The notes under the pieces: generated by a model
Database searches by the model: none
The model's input: the letters and a program-made list of their open reading frames with translations, nothing else
Told to the model about the DNA's origin: nothing
Translations under genes and position numbers: made by a program
Part shown: positions 51,701 through 57,484 of the stretch, in pieces
Position numbering within the stretch: the stretch's first letter is position 1
Layout: each line of letters opens with the position of its first letter
Assembly (NCBI RefSeq): GCF_020882245.1
Contig: NC_083597.1
Span: 8,466,581-8,530,580 of the forward strand
From: Rhopalosiphum padi
Lineage: Eukaryota; Arthropoda; Insecta; Hemiptera; Aphididae
Reading direction: 5' to 3'
Length of the DNA: 64,000 nt

Positions 51701-54700
51701 AAGCGTAACTTATTAACAGTTGATTAGACATAATATAAGAATTATTCTTTTATAATTATTTGATTTTATTATAAGATTTGATTTAATAAGTACCTATTAT
51801 TCAGTATTATATTTTATATAGTGACTTATATAGTCACTACTGAAGTTAATTAATTTAAAAAAATTATATACACTTGAACTTAAGCTATATGACACATCTT
51901 ATCGCTTTTGTACCAATACAAACATTTGATTATCTAGTATCGCAAAGTTTAAACATTTTCTTCTAATTTACTAATATTCATTTGATAAATTATTAAAATA
52001 TTAGAATAAAATGATTTTATATATGATACATTTTGAAAATAATATACCATCAGACACAAAATATATTTAAGCAGTTCCAATAAGAAACACAAAACGAATT
52101 CTATTAATTCACCACTCATCTTTGTTTATTTATACTGAAGTAAAAATGGTAACTTATTTAAAACTTAAAATACACTAGAATAACTTTCATGTCAAACATT
52201 AACAGGCCTAATTATTTACTTCTAAAACTTTATTACACCCGGCTATTTATATTTTATGCATAGTTTACCACCTAAAAACAATATTTTATTATACACATTT
52301 TTATTGCCCATGTAATAATTAACAAAAATTGTTTAAAATTAATGAGTTACACAATTTTTTTTAGAAAATATTTATTTCACAAAAGTTATTTTTGAACGAA
52401 AAACAAATAAAACTAACTAACGCCCATAAACCAGCTATGGTAATATGTATGAACTACTTTTTTTTATTACCTAGCTATAGCGTAGATATTTATTTTAATA
52501 ATATTATACGAAAATTCGTATACGCTTCCTCACAACAATAATATATTTTAATTTGTATGCTCGGTGGCCTCAGAGGTATTATTCAGGTCGGGTTAGTATA
52601 ATGCAACTAAATATTCTTTTAGTTAACAACATGATGTCCATCACAAATTTGGTCAAATAGGCATGTGAGTCGTATATTTAAAATATTGTCACAAATTTAC
52701 TACATTTGCTCGTATTATTAATTAGGTACCATAATACCTAATTCAAAACCGACCACTTACTCGTCTTGTAACTATTTGATTATGATTATCTGCAGATGAT
52801 CGAAATTGTATTTACAATAAGATGAGTAGGAAAGAAAGGTAAATATTATATTGTATGCAGGAACATATTAGGCCGAATAAGCCCTAGGCGCATTCATTTT
52901 TCTTAGTTCTTTTATCTAAAAATCAATTATTTTTACAAACAAATAAAAATATAAAAACCTCACAGAACACATGTGTTTAGTGCACTAAAAAGTTTAAAAA
53001 ATAACATAGAAAATACAACAGACATCGCAAAACTTGAAAAAAAAATTCGAAACACAAAATATGGAAATAAAATATTATATATATATGGATATGTGGTCAA
53101 AGAAATATAAAAAGAAACGAAAAATCAGACCAAGAAGCTAAAAAATCAATAGAATCTATAAACACACAATTCTTATGAATATTAAAATCTATACAGACAA
53201 AAAAAATAGGCAACATTCAAGTTAAATGACAATAATCCTGTAAGAACCGGCAAAAAACAATAATCAAAACCATGGGAATTCATAACACTATCATCGAATG
53301 ACAAAATTCTGCAAATTTAAAAATAAAAAAACTATAATAAGCAGTCTTTGTATTGGTCATCCTGCAATATCATATATACAAAATGGATTAATGGTAAAAA
53401 GTAAATAATCAATATTATATAAAATGTGTGCTATGTGGAACGATACTATAATAGTAAGATTGATTTTAACATAATGTAACCAATCACCTCGTAATCTTCA
53501 TCATAATACCACACAACTTGGACACAGCAATAGGATCTAACTCAAAGTTCAACAACCAAATAATACATTTTATTAAATAAAATAAAATTATTATAATGAA
53601 ATCTAACCTATAGTTAAAATGTGTAATTGTAAATATAGAAAACAATTCAAAATATTGAATATTAATTTTAAAAATGTAAATATCTTAAATTAAAGACTTA
53701 TTATGTTGCCTATGCTAAGACAAATAAATAAATGATCAAAAATAGATTTTTGAAATAAATAAATAAATAATAATATAGAATTCACATAAAACATAGTATT
53801 ATTACTGACGTCCACCTATTTTTTTTCTACCGTGATATGAATTATAGAAAAAGTTTAAAGCGATCAAATTTCAGTCAAAAAAAGTTTTTATTATTTATTT
53901 TGTCTTTGAAAACTTATATTAGTGAATAAAAATAATAAACCTTTCAAAAGTTTTGCCAAGGTACCTGACGTCTACCTCGTGTATACAGGTCTCCTGTTTG
54001 TACCTGAGTACACACTACTACACATATTACATATATATATTATAATTATATGGTTAAAAAGACGATGAACGTTTATTATATAACATATAAATCAGAATTA
54101 CAATTGGTTATCATTGGTATTAAGGACATCATCAAACGGTATGGTATTTAATATTAATATTAGATATTGTACCCATATTTTTTAATGCTATATTAATATT
54201 ATAAAGGTACATTTACAAACATCTATACACGTACCTTCAAGGTACAATAAGACTACAGAATATTGATTGTTTTTTATTTCAAATATTTAGTTCTACGAAT
54301 ATTATTAAAATTCTGTAATACCAATCTTGTGGGATGCATGTTGCCAATGAAAAATAAATTCCATGTCGTGAACTCGTGAAGTTGATTTGCGTGACCAATT
54401 ATTATTACTTTATTATACAGGCAATATATACTTTTATATGTTTTGTTTATTATTTAAAATATAATATTAATCAGTATTCGGTAGCGATAATATACAGTTT
54501 TGATTTATCATAAAAATAACACAAATTAGAATATTACGATTAAACATTAGTAAGGCACCTAATTCGTTTTATAAACAAAAAACGAACAAAAATATTACAA
54601 TGCAGGTAAGTACTAGGTAATACCACAACTATTAAATAAATATATGAATTTTTTTTTTTTTAAATGTAATTACTTTATTATATGATTTTAATTTTGATTG

Positions 54701-57044
54701 TGAATATGATATAGGTTATAAAAAATATAATATATTGCGGAATAATTTTATATAATAGCGTTAAATGTATACAATTTTGCATCTTCTTATCACCGAGCAG
54801 TCGTGGCCGAGCGGTTAAGGCGTCTGACTAGAAATCAGATTCCCTCTGGGAGCGTAGGTTCGAATCCTACCGACTGCGAATTTATTTTTATATTATTTAC
54901 CACTTTCACAATATTTTTTTCCCAATATTTCAAGACATAATATTTTAAAAATATATTATACATAGTTGTAATCATTAGAATTATTAATTAATAATTTAAC
55001 TAAATTTAACTATAAATACTGAAATATAAAAAAAAATTATTTATAATTTTTTGTTTACTACAATTCCATGTTTATTATTTTAAATAAATAATATCAATAT
55101 AACGCCAATGAAACAATATTAAGACAAATCAATATGTCGTAAGTCTCTGGTTGTGAAGTTATAACTATAAGCAATTGTACATAGATATTATTATATTTAA
55201 TAATAGAGGATCCTTTATTAGCCGTTACTATAACAATATGTACTTATCTATTCAAATATGTTCCTATATCAACTAAATTATTTGTAGTTGATATCTAGTT
55301 TATTTCTTAGGTATATATTTTAGATATTTAGATTTTTTGGGTATGTTTGTAAGTAAAAACCACGATAATATGTATTTTAATTTATTATATAAGTGGAAAT
55401 TGAGTATTGACAATACATAAAAAAATAAATAAAATGATACCGCGTAGTAGCTCACAATTGAAAATATTACTAAGGTTCGGTCACGTGATAAAAATAATAA
55501 CATTAAATATAATATACATATTACTCGTATAGTCGTATATTACATAATATAGTATACAACGCAATAAAATATACGGTAAGGTTCCTACATAATAACTTGG
55601 AAATTTTTTACGGTCATACATGCACTATGTCCGGGTGGTAAAGGTTAAAAAAAATATATTGTATTAAAAAAAAAAATCTGTAATACGCTTTACACTGGCG
55701 TCTATTATTGTATTATTGTTATACGACTAAAGAGCTACAGCGTGTACCACAAGCATAATGTTTCTCAACCAATATTATTTTAGTTCCTGCATGCACCCTT
55801 CCAAAAATTTAGTTCTTGTTTTTTAGGACCTCTTACAAGATTTTTTTTTTGTTCTCATTCAACATTTGTGGAATAAACATATTTATGTGAAAAATAACAT
55901 GATAAAACTATTTTCTTTTGGCCATCATCCCTCAAAGATTTAAATTCACGCGAAGATAAAAATCTAAGACTGAAAATATTACTTAGTCAAACACTCAAGC
56001 TATAGTCACAAATCGTTAAACAATTTACTATTGGGTTAGGATAGCAGATTTTGATAGTTACATTTTTGTAATCACTCATAAATATATTCACAAGACTAGC
56101 ATAATAGTAACTTATAAGTTAATAAGCAAACGCAATAATAACTCAGATTTTCAAAAACTTCTGTCAGATTATATAATATAGTAGTCACAGTACCACTATT
56201 AATTCAAATGTTGAAAATGGTGATTCAATTTTAACTAAATGATTCTATAAATTATTATTTTTACACTCTTGTCCGCCGTACATTTTATATAGTAAACAGA
56301 ATAATAGAATAGCACGGGGTCTCGCAATTTAAATCCTAAATATATCGATACAATCGATGCAATCGATTTACAGACATATTAAAGCATCATATATTTAGCG
56401 ATCAGACTTTATTAATACTTTAACCACAAACTTAAACGCATGCAGTTATATAATATGCACTTGTCAAAACAAAAATATATGTTTAAAAACCACGAAATAT
56501 GTACTTTATTTTTCTTGATTTTACATGATTTACACGGGAAACTATAGTCAGTTTTTTTTTAAATTTAGATACCAACATATTTATATTACATACTTTCTAT
56601 TCTTTGCATCTAATATGATCTATAATTCATTAACTATGTTAAACATTGTATTTATGATGTAATTTGAGCTAAAAAATATTGTAAAATCTGCAATAAATGA
56701 ACTTTTAGAATAACAATTTAAAAAATATCTCCTAAATAATGCTAAACCGTTTAAAACTTAGCAGCTTTTGGTATTTCATTTGTAGGGTTATGGCTTTACG
56801 AGTAATAATAATTAATGTGTAATATAAATCTTAAAAAATACAATCAAATGCGCCAAAACCATATAATATTATATTATATAATACAACGATATACGCGTGT
56901 CTATGTGTACCTGGCGATCGGTGAACTCAGGTAGTGCGTGTAATAGAATATGGACAGGAAACCGAGCACCATGAGCGCCGCCACGCAACGTTTCACGGAA
57001 AACGGTCGGCCGGCCATCAACCGTCGGTTCTTCAGCACTGTCAT
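12737..57044 (-). CDS. sfl: Heparan sulfate N-deacetylase/N-sulfotransferase (sulfateless/NDST), 14 coding exons
   Basis: This is the bifunctional Golgi enzyme that removes acetyl from GlcNAc in heparan sulfate and N-sulfates it using PAPS. Exons in gene order: 57044-56911, 43787-43572, 36516-36264, 34552-34157, 32887-32761, 32680-32565, 31680-31495, 31238-31110, 18131-17949, 15955-15735, 15667-15541, 15200-15046, 13279-13103, 12965-12737. They total 2649 nt (882 residues plus TGA) and every junction phase agrees. Features: type II membrane anchor at about residues 20-40, DIDDIFVG at 314-321 and APHHSGVYPVH (about 430) in the deacetylase part, PAPS 5' loop GPQKTGTT at 608-615 with Lys611, candidate catalytic Glu639, 3'-phosphate motif RAYSWYQ with Ser709, and the disulfide pair Cys816/Cys826. 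The start follows an in-frame stop and has an AAAATG context. All key residues are kept, so it should be active. Confidence 0.97.
13103..13279 (-). CDS. sfl: sfl coding exon 13
   Basis: Residues 748-806, including ALHIERWLDYF and the FLKITPPFDYSSHI segment typical of the NDST sulfotransferase C-terminal half. The donor is a weak GTGCCG, but the phase into exon 14 is exact. Confidence 0.94.
14415..14805. mobile_element. TTAA-type MITE, copy 2, long fold-back form
   Basis: The left end TTTAGAGGACATAATACTCG and the TCGCACGTGTTATATCTGTC block match copy 1. The right side has TTAGTAAGACAGAGACAACA but its last bases are eroded. The interior is also palindromic: CAGCAGTTCCAGTTTTGTTT near 14493 is mirrored by AACTAGAACTACTGAAC near 14719, and TATTATCAAACTTTTAAG by TTTAAGTTTGATAATAG. 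The element can therefore fold almost end to end. It lies in sfl intron 12. Confidence 0.6.
15046..15200 (-). CDS. sfl: sfl coding exon 12
   Basis: Residues 697-747: the beta strand VTILISPAKRAYSWYQH that holds Ser709 for the 3'-phosphate of PAPS, then LKYSFHQVITA. The exon ends with the first two bases of an Arg codon. Confidence 0.96.
15541..15667 (-). CDS. sfl: sfl coding exon 11
   Basis: Residues 654-696: QFFPSND, FEKSATYFDSD and a KRVQALLPNVKL end, matching the EKSANYF region of vertebrate NDSTs. The donor is GTACGT. Confidence 0.95.
15735..15955 (-). CDS. sfl: sfl coding exon 10 (PAPS-binding loop)
   Basis: Residues 581-653. It carries FLVIGPQKTGTTALYTFL, the P-loop-like 5'-phosphosulfate-binding loop, and ETFEEIQFFNGRNYYKGLDW with the candidate catalytic Glu639. 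The donor is GTTAGT. Confidence 0.97.
15956..17948. other. sfl intron 9, AT-rich
   Basis: Poly-A/T rich intron with homopolymer runs near 16300 and 16670. No mobile element borders, RNA gene or exon could be supported. Confidence 0.5.
17949..18131 (-). CDS. sfl: sfl coding exon 9
   Basis: Residues 520-580: INVFMSHMSNYGSDRLALY, WTNLKLVSS and EEIDPVWG, the hinge between deacetylase and sulfotransferase halves. It follows the 13-kb intron that holds the nested retroelements. Confidence 0.96.
19349..20804 (+). pseudogene. Jockey-type LINE, 5' piece: ORF1 and endonuclease remnants
   Basis: An ATG at 19349 opens a short, soon-stopped frame. Pieces of ORF1 follow: a lysine-rich coiled-coil-like segment (19491-19712), then IIRGILELS and RLGKRSERGLWPLKDF and SVTRDRTPRERE (about 19745-20110), the RNA-binding layout of L1/jockey-like ORF1 proteins. 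From about 20500 to 20800 an AP-endonuclease N-terminal half is recognisable in shifting frames: YQNV..GLKTKL, LSPDIENGELSLFGFRVNRLDKNP, then GVLIAIKSSLKSHS is recoverable only across a frame change. The piece stops where the gypsy element is inserted. Stops and frameshifts throughout: dead. Confidence 0.8.
20801..20804 (+). repeat. Target-site duplication (ACAT), left
   Basis: ACAT directly precedes the left LTR and recurs at 29959-29962 directly after the right LTR, the expected 4-bp gypsy duplication. Confidence 0.9.
20805..21171 (+). repeat. Left LTR of the young gypsy element
   Basis: 367 bp, starting TGTTGTGAACC and ending CCATAACA. A TATAA-repeat tract at about 20850-20878 and AATAAA at 21094-21099 may serve as promoter box and polyadenylation signal. 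Confidence 0.95.
21176..21196 (+). promoter_or_regulatory. Primer binding site, tRNA-Leu
   Basis: TGGTGGCAGCGGTGGGATC starts 4 nt after the LTR. It is the complement of the 3' end of tRNA-Leu of the AAG/UAG type (…GATTCCCACCGCTGCCACCA-like) over about 18 positions, so tRNA-Leu is the likely primer. Confidence 0.75.
21197..22488 (+). other. Long leader of the young gypsy element
   Basis: About 1.3 kb between primer site and gag ATG. It is GC-richer than the host sequence from 21360 to 22060, holds a (TA)n microsatellite at about 21661-21695, a repeated ACGCGATCGT motif near 21848 and 21876, and poly-A rich segments at 22110-22230. A short ATG frame with a GTAAGT donor occurs at 22146-22180 and is treated separately. 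Confidence 0.75.
22146..22180 (+). promoter_or_regulatory. Leader ATG mini-exon with splice donor (candidate env 5' exon)
   Basis: An ATG at 22146 opens a hydrophobic frame of nine full codons (MARIILTAL) plus two bases, ending exactly at a consensus donor GTAAGT (22175-22180). A consensus acceptor TTATGTTTCAG lies at 27687-27697, at the start of env, and its phase fits. In errantiviruses env is made from a spliced subgenomic RNA; here the exon could supply the start codon and the front of the signal peptide. Splicing itself is inferred. Confidence 0.6.
22489..23932 (+). pseudogene. gag: gag of the young gypsy element (one frameshift)
   Basis: Structural protein that assembles the particle and binds RNA. 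The first frame is open 22489-23376: a Ser/Pro/Asn-rich N-terminal half of about 180 residues, then a capsid-like segment (SFSGDKQEELEIFLEKCEFA and following). The frame then changes by +1 around 23310-23320; the second frame runs to 23932 and holds YANRIEQLQ, then two canonical CCHC knuckles (CX2CX4HX4C) at 23642-23683 and 23750-23791, then a Gln/Asn-rich tail. The break falls in the middle of the capsid, so it is a mutation or an assembly error rather than programmed. Otherwise gag looks intact. Confidence 0.9.
23887..23893 (+). promoter_or_regulatory. -1 ribosomal frameshift slippery site (AAAAAAC)
   Basis: The heptamer reads A AAA AAC in the gag frame, the canonical X XXY YYZ form. A -1 slip here leads exactly into the pol frame, which is open from before this point through protease. 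A short stem (CTCT…AGAG) can form at about 23915-23935. Confidence 0.75.
23891..27678 (+). pseudogene. pol: pol of the young gypsy element: protease, RT, RNase H, macrodomain, integrase (one stop)
   Basis: Read by -1 slip from gag. Order: aspartic protease with DSG at 23995-24003; RT with the YLDD active site at 25225-25236; a single in-frame TAA at 25636-25638 between RT and RNase H (ILQ stop PDF); RNase H/connection from 25663 (TCDASDYAIG) to about 26020; a macrodomain at 26200-26625; integrase zinc finger HHCC at about 26660-26795; integrase core with Asp codons at 26878 and 27058 and Glu at 27166 (35 residues between D and E); and a GPF-type C-terminal module (PKWLGPFTVVE). The last codons overlap the env ATG by the ATGA arrangement. 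All catalytic residues are present; only the stop disables it. Confidence 0.93.
26200..26625 (+). CDS. TARG1/OARD1-like macrodomain embedded in pol
   Basis: About 140 residues with the layout of the ALC1-like/TARG1 macrodomain class, enzymes that remove ADP-ribose from acidic residues. Visible in order: ISELTGDLF (26203-26229), ISLAHCVSADF, RKGIAFEFRTRFGKVNEL, FYIITKEF with the candidate catalytic Lys (codon 26416-26418), YEILFQSLQNL, CPRLGCDLDGLKWE with the candidate catalytic Asp (codon 26539-26541), and a final VYIQIYT strand. The Lys-Asp spacing is 41 residues, the same as Lys84-Asp125 in human TARG1. One glycine of the first ribose-binding loop (MGAGIA in TARG1) is replaced (TRKGIA). It sits in the pol frame between RNase H and the integrase zinc finger, so it would be released or carried as part of the polyprotein. 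The fold call is confident; activity and purpose are inference. Confidence 0.9.
27675..29514 (+). pseudogene. env: env of the young gypsy element (frameshifted)
   Basis: Errantivirus-type envelope glycoprotein. The main frame is open 27675-28925 and overlaps the pol stop by ATGA; the true 5' exon may be spliced in (acceptor at 27696-27697). A furin-like site RQSR (28065-28076) is followed by a hydrophobic, glycine-containing fusion-peptide-like stretch (GLINAVGRLANILFG), then a long heptad-like helix. Sequence similarity continues past the stop in two other frames (about 28870-29005, then about 29005-29514), so at least two small indels break it. The last frame ends with a membrane anchor (about residues 49-72 of the 29200-29514 piece) and a short cytoplasmic tail. 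It cannot yield an intact product as it stands. Confidence 0.87.
29594..29958 (+). repeat. Right LTR of the young gypsy element
   Basis: 365 bp, identical to the left LTR apart from a missing CC near the start. It is preceded by a short G-run (CCGGGGGG) that may be the end of the polypurine tract. AATAAA lies at 29881-29886. Confidence 0.95.
29959..29962 (+). repeat. Target-site duplication (ACAT), right
   Basis: Matches 20801-20804. Removing the element and one copy joins the two LINE pieces. Confidence 0.9.
29963..30770 (+). pseudogene. Jockey-type LINE, 3' piece: reverse transcriptase remnant
   Basis: RT palm motifs are visible: SGVPQEGY..LLFILFI (about 30030-30075), then FLFSDNIKMYLK where active LINEs have F/YADD, so the catalytic Asp pair is lost, then LQSDLKSF. 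After a small inserted MITE come CHVMTFSRKFF, VKDLGF, SRALKVLGFIKRNS and WHPYLA-like pieces in shifting frames to about 30750. The missing endonuclease C-terminus and RT N-terminus show that the LINE had an internal deletion before the gypsy insertion. Confidence 0.8.
30248..30403. mobile_element. Small TA-flanked MITE inside the LINE
   Basis: The ends are inverted: TACTCTGTCCAGTGAGAGAA at the left and TTCTCTTGCTGGACAAAGTA at the right, each flanked by TA. About 156 bp, no coding capacity. It interrupts the LINE RT frame between the KSF and CHVMTF motifs. Confidence 0.65.
31110..31238 (-). CDS. sfl: sfl coding exon 8
   Basis: Residues 477-519: VLPRQTCGLFTHTI, RYPGG and IMGGELFQT, strongly conserved in NDSTs. 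The donor GTAAGTG opens the 13-kb intron. Confidence 0.97.
31495..31680 (-). CDS. sfl: sfl coding exon 7
   Basis: Residues 415-476: AHGIPTNSSYSVAPHHSGVY, WKIRVTSTEEYPHL and RRGFVHRGIK, part of the N-deacetylase half. The donor is GTGAATG. Confidence 0.97.
31681..32564. other. sfl intron 6
   Basis: AT-rich intron of 884 bp. A less AT-rich stretch at about 31960-32260 holds a minus-strand open frame without recognisable motifs. Nothing else is supported. Confidence 0.5.
32565..32680 (-). CDS. sfl: sfl coding exon 6
   Basis: Residues 376-414: WFCHMWNHMQPHLYNN, EMSLNKAFAE. The HMW.HMQPH motif is the conserved deacetylase segment. Confidence 0.96.
32761..32887 (-). CDS. sfl: sfl coding exon 5
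   Basis: Residues 334-375: DLIETQDRIRQLVPGFKFNL and GFSGKYFHRGT. The exon ends with one base of the Glu codon completed by exon 6. Confidence 0.96.
32888..34156. other. sfl intron 4 with a repeat tail
   Basis: AT-rich intron. The part at about 33360-33605 (ending GTTCCAGAGATTAGCGAGTT … CTTCAGCTTTATTATACTA) resembles the 3' tails of insect RTE-type non-LTR elements as I remember them; borders and family are unverified. Confidence 0.35.
34157..34552 (-). CDS. sfl: sfl coding exon 4
   Basis: Residues 202-333, the largest coding exon: LPGDDWSVFTANHTTYEPV, a Gly/Ser-rich insert GSNSSGGEQ, ISRVLFGNGLNFWLHRLLF, and ERQVLVDIDDIFVG with acidic residues 314-317. The donor is GTTAGA. Confidence 0.97.
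34553..36263. other. sfl intron 3
   Basis: AT-rich intron with homopolymer runs. No element borders or RNA gene seen. Confidence 0.5.
36264..36516 (-). CDS. sfl: sfl coding exon 3
   Basis: Residues 117-201: YKMEVAGKSLPALTNLDKGR, VIVFENYHRYLNMDKWNREL, LLDKYCREYGVGILGFF and KGFPLYMHTKLSLR. The donor is GTTTGT, chosen because exon 4 begins on a codon boundary. Confidence 0.96.
38131..38400. repeat. Dispersed repeat, copy A
   Basis: Begins CAGAGCGATTCACAATC and shares spaced blocks with 48260-48480: GAATTTTTAAATATACTTAA, ATTTTTTGTACTA and AAATGAGCACCCCTTTTTTT. Probably a non-autonomous element; ends are not defined. Confidence 0.45.
39174..40217. mobile_element. hAT-like non-autonomous element, about 1 kb
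   Basis: The left end CAGAGGGGGATTTATC with GGCACCAACAATTTGCC inside is mirrored at the right by GTGCCTAATGGGAAATCC ACCTCTG. The 8-bp flanks CTAATATC and TTAATATA agree at 6 of 8 positions, as expected for an old hAT duplication. No transposase frame is visible. A TTAA MITE is nested within at 39860-40089. Confidence 0.5.
39860..40089. mobile_element. TTAA-ended MITE, copy 3
   Basis: Left end TTAAGAGGACGTTATAC, right end TAAGACAGAGACAACACATG … GAACGTTCTCTTAA. Both borders are TTAA. About 230 bp. Belongs with copies at 1303-1447 and 14415-14805. Confidence 0.65.
43572..43787 (-). CDS. sfl: sfl coding exon 2
   Basis: Residues 45-116: a basic, Pro/His-rich stem (RRERKMVRM …) then SRTDPKLLLLVETAYPRLGR and ELAETLVHNRLR, the start of the lumenal catalytic part. 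Acceptor TTTTTAAG, donor GTAAGA. Confidence 0.95.
45976..46195. mobile_element. hAT-like MITE
   Basis: Inverted ends CAGTGGTCGGCAACC (left) and TTGCCGACCACTG (right), typical of hAT elements, with GCGGGCCGGAC and ACGCGGGCCAGAT as mirrored sub-terminal blocks. About 220 bp. Flanks TTATAGCA and, two bases out, ATATAGCA suggest an 8-bp duplication. Confidence 0.75.
47550..47968. mobile_element. Possible MITE with G-rich inverted ends
   Basis: GACGCTCATTAAGGGGGGGA near 47554 is imperfectly mirrored by TCCCCCCTAAAATTTTACTT ATGAGAGC near 47932-47960. The interior is AT-rich with no coding potential. Confidence 0.3.
48260..48480. repeat. Dispersed repeat, copy B
   Basis: Begins TAGAGTAATTCGTCAAGGAC and shares spaced blocks with 38131-38400 (GAATTTTTAAGTACACTTGA, CAATTTTTTGTATCA, AAATGAAGACCTCCTTATTT). 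Confidence 0.45.
50785..51070 (+). repeat. Aphid-type repeat beginning AGATTCTGA, copy 1
   Basis: TTTTAGATTCTGAATAGAAA followed by ATGAATGTATTGGTTTTA matches the start of the repeat at 58701. An 84-codon open frame (50815-51069) begins at the repeat's own ATG and has an N-terminal hydrophobic segment, but the frame is shared with a non-coding repeat and is probably chance. Confidence 0.4.
52900..53770 (+). pseudogene. Possible LINE ORF1 remnant with 3' tail
   Basis: Broken plus-strand frames near 53030-53330 include a lysine/asparagine-rich helix-like segment and RTGKKQ(stop)SKPWEFITLSSNDK, which resembles the ORF1 RNA-binding block of L1-like elements. The stretch ends at 53700-53770 with ACAAATAAATAAATGATC and an AATA repeat, a typical non-LTR tail. 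Evidence is thin. Confidence 0.35.
54797..54878 (+). tRNA. tRNA-Ser (anticodon AGA)
   Basis: A complete 82-nt class II tRNA. The acceptor stem GCAGTCG pairs with CGACTGC, discriminator G; the D arm has TGGCCGAGCGGTTAAGGC (A box); anticodon stem TCTGA/TCAGA with loop CTAGAAA, anticodon AGA at 54830-54832; a variable arm TCCCTCTGGGAGC; and T arm GTAGGTTCGAATCCTAC (B box). No CCA is encoded and a T-run (about 54881-54889) follows. It lies in sfl intron 1 on the opposite strand and would be transcribed by RNA polymerase III. Reads UCU serine codons and, through inosine, UCC/UCA. Confidence 0.97.
56911..57044 (-). CDS. sfl: sfl coding exon 1 (membrane anchor)
   Basis: Residues 1-44: a short basic cytoplasmic tail (KNRRLMAGRPFSVKR) and a single membrane span (about CVAALMVLGFLSIFYY), the type II Golgi anchor. 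The ATG at 57044-57042 follows an in-frame TAA at 57071-57069. Donor GTACAC; the last two bases join exon 2 to make a Ser codon. Confidence 0.95.
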
Positions 57045-57481
57045 TTTGACGGTCGGTTGGTGCGTCGATTAAACGACGGTGGTGGTAGACGGAAAACGCC
57101 AGACGGTCGGCTGCAGATGAGGTCGCTGAGGCGCCGGCAGCCGGGAAGGTGATGGTCGTTGAGGACGCTGCAAAGTGGTTGTCGTTGTCGACGTCGGGAA
57201 GACAACGGTAACGATGGTGGTCGTCGGGGGCAGCGGATGTGGCAAAAAACAACAACGCGCCCGGCGACAGCTCCGGCATGGCGTTACGCTGGCAGCGCGT
57301 GCCGTGTGCATGTCCGCCACACGACTGTACCACGGTGGACGGCCGTTATCGCAGCCGCTGCTCTTCTGAGCTCAACTGTGCGGCAGCTACGTGTCGTCTG
57401 GACGGCGGTGGACGTATTAGTCTGCACTAATGCCGTCGTGACGGCGACCGTGGTCAACTGCGGATGACGATCGGTGGCATC
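57045..57481 (-). other. sfl: sfl 5' untranslated part of the first coding exon, GC-rich
   Basis: The exon extends upstream to an acceptor (TGTTTGCAG) at 57490-57482, so there is at least one more 5' non-coding exon upstream. The leader is GC-rich, CpG-rich and ACG/GTC repetitive, unlike its surroundings. It holds several upstream ATGs: a 9-codon frame near 57480, and a 154-codon frame (57333-56869) that overlaps the sfl start out of frame. Confidence 0.65.
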
Positions 57482-57484
57482 CTG

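Larger units (their letters stand above)
43788..56910. other. sfl intron 1, 13 kb
   Basis: A very large AT-rich intron. Supported contents are the hAT-like MITE (45976-46195), a dispersed repeat (48260-48480), an aphid-type repeat start (about 50790), a possible LINE remnant (about 52900-53770) and the tRNA-Ser gene (54797-54878). Short open frames at 46595-46816, 47194-47376 and 50815-51069 show no recognisable domain. Confidence 0.6.

Noticed and set aside
55755..55900. GTTTCTCAACC motif suggesting another hAT element
   Set aside because: No mirrored second end or duplication found nearby.
57159..57467. Overlapping plus-strand frames in the GC-rich block
   Set aside because: Antisense shadows of the sfl 5' leader; their Arg/Thr-rich composition follows from the GC bias.
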